Source of the DNA: Spirodela intermedia
Taxonomy: Eukaryota > Streptophyta > Magnoliopsida > Alismatales > Araceae
NCBI GenBank assembly: GCA_902729315.2
Contig: LR746266.1
Span: 5,214,259-5,278,258, forward strand
Length of the DNA: 64,000 bases
Direction of reading: 5' to 3'
Positions 56,001-64,000 of the stretch are shown one piece after another. The notes beneath the pieces were generated by a model. The model made no database searches, was not told where the DNA came from, and saw nothing but the letters and a program-made list of their open reading frames with translations. Position 1 is the first letter of the stretch, and each line of letters starts with the position of its first letter. The translations under genes were made by a program, and so were the position numbers.

Positions 56001-59000
56001 TTATGTTCGAATTTATGAAAGACTAGTACTGTTTTGTGGTTATTCAGCAGCGAGTAGACATTTTAAACGTGAATAAAATTAAAAGAACAAGGAAGCTCCT
56101 AGGCCATATACATCCTTTGGAATTCTTAAGTATCGACATTTCAAAACTATATTGAAGACGGGAAATGCATGTTTGTGCAAAGTGTGTAAATAAGAGTTTG
56201 CAGGCAAGAGACATACGACCAAACACCCCGATCGCCCCCTGATTCACCCATTACATGGTGTAGGAGTACATAACCACTTCCAGGGGTGTGAACACTCGCC
56301 TGAAAATGTGAAGCTAGAACCGTTATTAGTGAAAATCATAAAAAGAAAGGAAAGAAACAAGTGACAGCCAGAATAGCCCAATTGAAGTCTTTCCTTTCAA
56401 ATAGATTATTCAAGCAATTATTCATCCACTTCGGTAAATACAGAGCGTAGATAAAATGGTCTCCAGTGTGAAATTCTTAATTGGTTAACATTACCGAGTA
56501 AAATATTTTTCTCAAATCTCAAATCTCTTTTCAAAGCCGGTAATTCCCACGCAATATAAAATCAGAGACATTTTTTATTCTCCACACAGAAAAAAATAAA
56601 ATAAATCTTGGAGGATACCCCAAAAAGAATCCGCATAACGAAGGGCATGAACAATAGTGTCACCAAATAATTCCAAAATCATCAGCTGCCAGTAGGTGGT
56701 AAAGTCATAAGTAGGCACCCGAAGAGCCCAAGCCACCCTATGCAAACGCTAGTACTGGCCACTACATCCAACATCCTTCCAGTCGTACTTTCTGACGATG
56801 ACTTTTCATTTTAAATGGAGGAAAACGGCAAGGAGACCTGGTCCAACAGCAAGTTGCACAGAAAGTTGGCACTTGCGCCAGCTTTCACTGTTAAAACTTC
56901 TAATAGGTCTTGGAAAGATGTTTGAATGTGCTCTAGTTTAATTACAGAACGAAAATAAACTGACCCATGGGAGCAGACGTGAAGGATTGGAAGGTAGTCC
57001 ACCATTCTGCCTCGTGTGATGCAAAGATAAAGAGGAACAGCAAAGTCTTCAGAAAACTTCCAAAAATCTCAAGTGGGCGGTAAAGTGGATAAACAACTAT
57101 TGAAAATATGGTATTGCCTTGGGATATGCAGGGGTATCTCCAATTTTGTGGCAAGGTAATTCCTTTCGTAGTACAGTTGAAAGACTAACATCACACTGTC
57201 GCATGGCTTAGGATCTTCTTCTACTTGTTTGTCGTTGAAAAGATTGATAGGTTTTCACAAGTCCACTGTAGAGTTCTGGGAGGTGTCTGTTCTGCTATGC
57301 ATAATCAATTTCGTTCACAAATGACATGAAACACAAGCTGCTTTCTATAAGAAGTAACGTCCACTGCCTCATGGATGCTGTGCATTGAACAATCACGAAA
57401 AGTTATCCTCTCAAACATTCAGTCTCTACATCTTGCAATTAACTAAAAAACCTGAAACTAAGGCTAATAAGTGACCCATCATAGATTTCCAATGAATCTT
57501 AAACTTACAGCTAAAAAATAATTGATGCCAGCTTCACAGTGGTCATTAGTTTGGTGCATGTAATTGATTATAAGAAAGCATAAACTACAAACCATTTATT
57601 AAATAGCATCACAAAAAAGGTAAACTGTAAATATAGTGATTTTTTTTTTAATAGAAAAGGCTACTAGTTTTTTATCCATGCATAACAGGAAAGAAAAACT
57701 CAGCTACTACAATTTTTTTTGATAGGGTGTAACCTATGTACTATATTTGCTATAGACAAATACACCAAATGAAAAATGACATGTATGAGTTATTACCGTT
57801 GAGCCAATGACAGCATCAGTAGCCAGTGTTGCCTTTAAAACGTCACTCTGCAGATGGAAAAAACAGCAATAGAGTCAGAATGAAGATTTTAGGCGCAGTG
57901 AAATTCCATAACTTTACAAAAATGTATAACTATAGAAATCGAATTAAAAAACTATTAAGTTAAAAAATTGATATTAGTTAACTTTTCGAGAGTCAGGAAC
58001 TCAATTACTTGAGTTTTTTAATAAAATAATAATAAACTGAATTAAAGAGCTGAAATCGAACAAGGGCCAGGCATTCGGTATTTCCATTTGAAATTGATTA
58101 TAGATCAGTTATATAATAAATTTCTGTAACTCAAAATGCCATCCTAGACTCTTCAGGAGAAGAGGTGTGCATACAGAATACCAAGATAAGAATATAAAAT
58201 AACAAATATAATTTGTTCCACAGCTCTGGAGATATATGTATACAATTGATTTATGATTAAAACGTCATAAATGATGATGATGCAGGACACCAAAACACCA
58301 ATTGCAAAGGGTACTTCAACAACCTCAAACCAGTTGTTCAGAATTTTTGATGCAGGAGATACCAAGAGTTCCATGAAATCCCTGAAACAAGTGCATCCGA
58401 TATTAAACACTGAAAAGGATACCACTCAGGAGTGTCGCGTATACCACTCAGGAATAAAAGCTTGTAAATGATGTAGCACCACCGATGACACATACTTCAG
58501 TAGTTTCCGAATCGCCAACGACATACAAGAACGACAAAGCGACAGAGACTCACAATGAATCCTTCTGTCCCAGCTGAACAGCTTCCCTTAAGCAGCGGAA
58601 CCAGAAAGCGGACTTCTGCAACTTATCTTTCATCTGAGACGTAAAGGGTAGATCGCTGTGGTTTATCTCTGGAGTCGGCGTATCCAGGAGAGAATCCATG
58701 AAAACGGAAAACGTTTCCAGCTGCTTCTCATATCTGAACACGATAGAAGTGAGATCAGAAGGCGTTAGACCAGGCTCGGTGACACAGACTACTTTCATTG
58801 CATCGTACATTGGCGGCACTCATGGTACCTTGGGTATGACAATGCGTCCCTTGCCGAGAACTTGGAGATCTCCGAGTGGTTCAGATCAGAATCTGGGCCC
58901 AGAAGGAGATAGCGACCATCGAGACACGGGGTGAAGGAGGATGGATTCCTCTTCAGGAGCTTCAGGCCATGCCTGCCCAGCTCGAGCTCCCTTTTTTCAC

Positions 59001-59339
59001 CCAGCAAACAACAGAGTGTCAGGAGGAGAACACCTGAGAAGCAATGACGGCGTACCGACCGCAGATGGGTGCTTACCGAATGAGCGAAGGGCGGAGGAGG
59101 CTCTGGAGGTAACTGCAGCGAGAAAAGCGGAAACCAGGGACAATCTCCTCCGTCACGGCGGCGCCGCCGATAACGTGACGTTTCTCTAGGACAGCCACCT
59201 CAAGTCCCGCCCGCGCAAGATAAGCGGCCGAGGTCAGCCCGTTGTGGCCACCACCGACGACCACCGCGTCCCATTTCCTCTTGGGAAGAGAAGCAGAAGA
59301 TGAGAACCCCCTGCAGGCGACCCTTCCCGCCGGCGACAT
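50021..59339 (-). CDS. PYROXD2: PYROXD2-like FAD-dependent oxidoreductase
   Basis: Sixteen exons in phase: 59339-59077, 58990-58829, 58733-58554, 58381-58324, 57847-57797, 56299-56217, 55866-55779, 54894-54853, 54775-54701, 54556-54488, 53037-52922, 52425-52313, 50847-50768, 50582-50462, 50337-50271 and 50159-50021. They give 568 residues, close to animal PYROXD2 (about 580). The FAD-binding Rossmann motif [20 protein letters not shown] follows a short Arg/Ser-rich N-terminus, consistent with mitochondrial import. [28 protein letters not shown] and the C-terminal FAD segment [20 protein letters not shown] are diagnostic of this phytoene-desaturase-like clade rather than carotenoid isomerase. 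The physiological substrate is unknown; the human protein is a mitochondrial matrix protein. The tiny exon 54894-54853 (14 codons) and long introns are notable. All borders are GT-AG. Confidence 0.95.
54040..54200. repeat. Local degenerate tandem duplication in PYROXD2 intron
   Basis: TTCAGGATTACTTA occurs at 54117-54130 and again at 54176-54189, and CAGACCCCAAC occurs near 54063 and 54137. The spacing suggests a partially duplicated unit of about 60-75 nt. It sits in the 1.45-kb intron between exons 10 and 11 beside low-complexity sequence, and may belong to an old transposon insertion. Confidence 0.55.
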
Positions 59340-60002
59340 CTGCTGGGCCCGCCTCCCCCTCTACGTCGCCGCCGTCACCTTGCTCGGTGATCTCAGGCAA
59401 AACTCCGTACGAGGCAAAGAGAATGACGCAGAATACAAGCATATCATCTCAAAATCATTATTTTTCCCATGATTAGACGCTGTACGGTCGTAGCTAAATG
59501 GCGAGAACCCCTCCGCGTCGCTGAAGCACGTAGTTCACAGGGTCCCAGAATATCAGATTTGCATTAAAAAAATAGAATTCTTTGCCAGACCAGAGCAAAA
59601 TGGGGAAATAAATATACAAATCTCCAGTGAAACCCACCCACCAATCAGCTTTACATCGGCCCAGACCACAAAGAATCGGGATCAATTACACAGGGATTGC
59701 TTTCAGAAACAATGAAGCAGAGGAAGAGGAGGGAAGGAGAACCTAACTCCAAACAATGAAGAACGCAGCAGCATATCTCCGTCGTCTCCACTGATCAAAA
59801 CCCAGACGAGCTCCGTCTACCAGAAATCTGATCCACCTGCCCGGCAAAAAGATGGTTTCTGGGCAGACCTCAAACTCCCTTCAACTTCCTGCGCTTCCCG
59901 TTCTCCACCGAGGGCGTGAGGATCGGGGTCTGCTGCCAGCGGGTAGGCACTCGAATTGGGAGCCCACAATGAATGGTTTTCGAAAGAATGGCAAAACCGC
60001 CT
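59340..60002. promoter_or_regulatory. PYROXD2 promoter / 3' flank of LRR kinase gene
   Basis: A 663-nt spacer between two minus-strand genes holds the PYROXD2 promoter and leader and the 3' untranslated region of the LRR receptor-like gene. Open frames within it look accidental. No distinctive motif was identified. Confidence 0.4.
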
Positions 60003-63000
60003 TCAGTCCATGTCGAGGTCACCTCCTCCAGAGGGCTCCGGGAAGATCTCCTTGGACGGTTTTCGGCGAGAAAACGAGTGTTCTCCATTACTGCCTTGGG
60101 AGCCCACAGTGCCGGAAATCTTGAAACTAGTCCCCTCCCTTGAGGGTCCAGGCAAGGAGGTTATGTCCGATGAACTCTGCCGCCAGCTCCCGAAGAGGGC
60201 CGCATTCCAGGAACCTCGGGAGGACGTGGTCCTCAGGCGGGCAGAGGTGGAGGGTTCCTCCCTCACCACCTTCAGCGGGTTCTCCAAGGCCTTCAAGATG
60301 TACCTGACAAGTGGGCGTTTGGAAGGCTTGGGGTTTAGGCAGGACCTGGCCACAATCGCCATCGCCCACACTTCCTCCAGAAGGTCGTCGTCGACAACCA
60401 GCGATGGGTCCAGAATCTTCGTCACAAGCTCCTTCTCGTTGATGCTAATGTAGGGCAGAGTCTTCTCCAGCCATTCATTTGTGGCAGCATCGTTAGACCC
60501 ACTAATCCCGAGCTTGCCGGTCACTAGCTCGAGCAGGACTTTCCCCAGGCAATACACGTCGTAAGCACAGGTTGCAGATGCCGAGCCTGAAAATTTAGCG
60601 ACCAGAAGGGATTTAATCTCCATACAACGGATTTAATCTGGAATGAGAAGAGTACGAATATGGGAATCCCCACATACCTGAAGCTCCTTGTTCAGATGCC
60701 CTGCAGGTAATGAAGAAATTGCATCAGTTCAATGAATCATGTCAAGCAATAATTTTTACTTGTCAGAGGTAGCCGCATTTAAAATAAATGAAAGAAAAAA
60801 CACGAGGACAAAGCTATTAATGCTGGTTCTGATACCATACAGAGAAAGAAAACGAGATAACTGACAATAAAAGCAACATCAGATGTAGCAGAGGAATGCC
60901 TGACAGATACCCCAGACTCCTCCTGAAGGCAGCTTGGTCTTCTAACGTTTCAATCTTGAATGAAATCCCCAATTGAACACTTCTAATCCTGAAGGCAACT
61001 CAAGTGACGTATGGAAAGCTAACCATTTGAAAAGGAAAGTACACAGCTTCCGTGCGTTCCAACATTCCAGGAAAGGGGGGCATTCTTTCCTTTTGTATAC
61101 CGATGTCAACGCTTCAGTTGGACTAAAATAAACATATCTAAAATCTACAGCAGCCCCTTCAGAGGTTGAATTTTCCTAAAATATCATTTTTTGAAAATAT
61201 ATCTGATCATTCATAAATTAGAGACCTGTATAAGAAAACTATATTCCAACCCACTTGGATGACTTCAAGTGTACCCGCAGAAGCATCACATGACAGAGAT
61301 GAAATTTTGCCATACTACACAGAATCAGGCAGAGTGATCGAATTAGCTAGGTACAATCTGATCCAGATAGGGATTGGAATCAGATCAACCAAATATACTA
61401 ATGTGGTATAATTTTGGGGGGGCATTTAGTATAGAAAACAAAGAAGAAACAAATTCATTGGTCACAAAGAAGAAACTATATTTCAGAGAACGCAGCAGCA
61501 ATCAACTTATCAGTAGATATTCTAGCAATGTACAGTCGTAGGAGTGGCCACGGCCATGGCCAATCAACCAAGTCTATGAGTGGGTAAGACAAGCTGACCC
61601 ACCAAGATGACAGCTTTTCACCATATCAATACCAGCCACGGGATTCCTCCACCGGCCAGAAACTAATGAGAACGATTGGATCTCACTCCAACTTTTCAGG
61701 TTACCTTGTTAGGAGTGCACACTGTGGGTTGTAAATCAGCAACAGTAAGCCAATCAAGATGATATCTCAAACCCAAGAACATCAGGCCATCGTTGTAACA
61801 CGGATACGAGAGAAAAGAGAAGAAACCAAATCACGGAGCCATTATAGATTGAACAGATATTTCAAGATATTCATCAGGATGAACATGAATAAAAGAATGT
61901 TGTTGTGGAACTCACTTTCGAAGGAATCTGGTGATGACACTCTGGTGTGGTTCCCCTTCTTGAGCACACACTTCACTCAAGCTTCCCAGACGTACTTCAA
62001 ATTTATCATCAAGAAGGATGCTACTTGCTTGAATATCTCTACAATTACCAGGGAAAAAAAGAAGTACTGTTACGCGTTGAAGTTCATACAATCCCTCCTA
62101 TCCAACAGACAAGACTCATTAAAACATCTGTTTCTGTAGCACAAACAACAAAAAGACAGAGATTATATTTGTCAATGGAAATTATATAATTGATTTTTAG
62201 GTTTACAGCTCACATTCAGATGAAGTGTGCTAACATGGCCCCTAAGGCATCAGTTTTTAAATCATGCAGCTCATGTTCAACCTTTCCAAAGAGCCTCCAC
62301 TAAGAATTTGTTGGAAAGGGAAACTCTACATAACACAGGGGAGGAATTGAATGATATAAATAATATTTTTCCAAAGTCCTGAACTTTGATCTACCACAAA
62401 TCGCATAGCAGAGGCTCTTAAGCCAGCTGCAACTCAAGGAACAGACATGAACAGATTACCAAATCCTGATTCGAGTGTAACTGTAATCTGTGCGATTAAT
62501 GAGACCAAAACTGGACACAAATCTCTAATGATTTGCTAATGATGCAATAAAAAAGACAAGGCACAAAGAAGCTCTAGAATGCATACTTGTCTGTCATAAC
62601 TATGTTGGCAAAGTCAAGAAGTACCTGTGAACAAGGGGAGGTGAGCACTCATGGTGGAAGTAGCATAGAGCCTCGGCAACTCCGATCGCAATCTTCAATC
62701 TAGTTATCCAATCTAGTGATTGCAGGCCCTCTCCTTCCTGCCCTGATTTCCGAAACAGTGAGCTGGACAAGTCACGGTTTGGCATGTATTTATACACGAG
62801 GATCTTCTGATTATCCTCCAAACAGTGCCCTACAAAGGGGACAATTCGGGAAGAGGAAGTTTTGGCAAAGAAGTCCAGCTCAACCCGATATGTTTCCTTC
62901 TTAGACTCTTCCAGATTGATCCTCTTAACCACCACTGGAGTCCCACCTTCCAGGAAACCCTGGTAGATATCTCCGGAGTGCCCACGTTTGATGAGGTTTG

Positions 63001-64000
63001 ACTCTCCGAAGTTCCCTGTCGCCAGAAGCATCTGCTCAAGTGTGAAGGAATCCCCTACAGCCGAGATATTTACAGATATGGCTGATGGGGGAGCCTCCCC
63101 TCCAGCTGCAGGGGGACTCCCAGTGACCTCCTTCTGCTCAGCTGCGACAGCTCCACACCTCATCCAGAAACAGAATAGAAGAAGAACCAGAATCACCAAG
63201 AGGCCAATGCCACCGAATACACCAGCCAAAATGTACGTCTGGCGCCTGTTAGAGCCAGAGTCTCCATCTGGGCGAGACGTGTTCGTGGTTGGTCCAAAAG
63301 GAGGGAACGTCAATCCTCTGGAAGCATAAAACTTGGCACAATCTTCATAGCTTCGCTGGTTCAGGGTGTTGTTGAAGCAGTTGGATTCGAAAGAAGCATT
63401 CCGAGATGGATCGGAAGGTGCTTGGCCTTGGAAATAGTTGCCTGAGAGATCCACCAGATCGAATCTCCGGAGAATGCTCTCCACCCCATCAGGAACGTAT
63501 CCATAGTAAGAATTGTGAGACATGTTCAGGACCCTGGAGCTGGCGTTGGCGTTGGCGTTGGGAATTGCCTCAGGTAGACTGCCGCTGAGATTGTTGTAGG
63601 AGAGGTCGAGGAATTGGAGATTTGTCAGAGCCCACAAGGAATTCGGCACTTGACCGGAGAAACTGTTGTGATCCAGCTTCAGTGATCGGAGAAGACGAAG
63701 GCCCGGAAAGAGGGTTTCCGGCAGAGGACCTGACAAAGAGTTGCTGCTCAAGTCCAATTCAAGCAAGCTCCGAAGGTTCCTGAGCTCCTCGGGGATGCTC
63801 CCAGACAGGAAATTGACGCCGAGTTGCAGAGTAACAAGTAATGAGAGATTTCCGAGCTGAGCGGGGACTGGTCCGGATAGAGAATTCGCAGAGAGATCCA
63901 GAATAGTGAGGTTGGAAAGCCCCTCGAGGGAGGAGGGCAAGTTCCCCGTCAAGAGATTCCCGGCTAGGTAGAGCTCGCGGAGCCCCTTTGCGTTCCCCAG
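60003..64000 (-). CDS. LRR receptor-like protein with degenerate kinase domain (At2g16250-type), 5' end outside window
   Basis: Visible exons: 64000-62625 (continues past the window edge), 62038-61916, 60700-60678 and 60586-60003, all in phase. The extracellular part has consecutive plant LRRs (LxxLxLxxNxLSGxIP), then the transmembrane helix LAGVFGGIGLLVILVLLLFC near 63220-63160, and a kinase-like domain. Lys of the VVVKR strand is present and the glycine loop reads GHSGDIY. The catalytic loop is HRDIQASS, where HRDxKxxN is expected, and the Asp-Phe-Gly position reads LGS. Phosphotransfer is therefore doubtful. LTGKLGISGSND-like and NPKPSKRP segments and the Ser-rich tail resemble Arabidopsis At2g16250. 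It is probably a plasma-membrane signalling scaffold; the ligand is unknown. The third visible exon is only 23 nt. Confidence 0.92.

Overview
The window is nuclear DNA of a flowering plant. The genes carry many short introns, plant-specific families are present (PMT-type Golgi methyltransferase, plant mTERF, LRR receptor-like kinase), TGGGCC/TGGGCT 'site II' promoter motifs recur, (GA/CT)n microsatellites sit in 5' leaders, and only the C-terminal half of mitochondrial ribosomal protein L2 is encoded here, a split known from angiosperms. GC-rich first exons beside AT-rich introns would suit a monocot or early-diverging angiosperm, but the species cannot be fixed from sequence.

Layout. 1-4.2 kb: AT-rich sequence, an orphan site II promoter, GC-rich leader-like DNA and a small AT-hook ORF. 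4.2-8.4 kb (-): TYW1. 8.8-12.05 kb (-): PMT28-like methyltransferase, divergent from a leucine-carboxyl-methyltransferase-like gene at 12.7-13.8 kb (+). 15.0-17.8 kb (-): a plastid-targeted-looking small protein, head-to-head with the complex I subunit NDUFS8 (18.07-23.04 kb, +). 23.6-24.45 kb (-): METTL21-like methyltransferase. 24.7-26.24 kb, with promoter near 28.9-29.1 kb (-): nuclear gene for mitochondrial RPL2 (C-terminal half). 29.2-32.6 kb (-): mTERF2/EMB2219-like. 33.4-48.26 kb (-): gamma-adaptin of AP-1, 18 exons. 50.0-59.3 kb (-): PYROXD2-like oxidoreductase, 16 exons. 60.0-64.0 kb (-): LRR receptor-like pseudokinase of the At2g16250 type, cut by the window edge.

The most interesting signal is between NDUFS8 and RPL2. 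Intron 1, exon 2 and the first part of intron 2 of NDUFS8 recur in inverted orientation about 6 kb away, directly upstream of the RPL2 body. The copied 79-nt exon, which encodes NDUFS8 presequence, keeps its length, reading frame and both splice sites. It ends in the phase needed to splice into RPL2. The simplest reading is that a transferred mitochondrial rpl2 fragment captured its promoter region and mitochondrial targeting exon from the neighbouring complex I gene. The AUG-bearing first exon of RPL2 is not resolved.

Exon coordinates were worked out by hand from GT-AG (twice GC-AG) borders, reading phase and family similarity recalled from memory. No alignment or database search was run.
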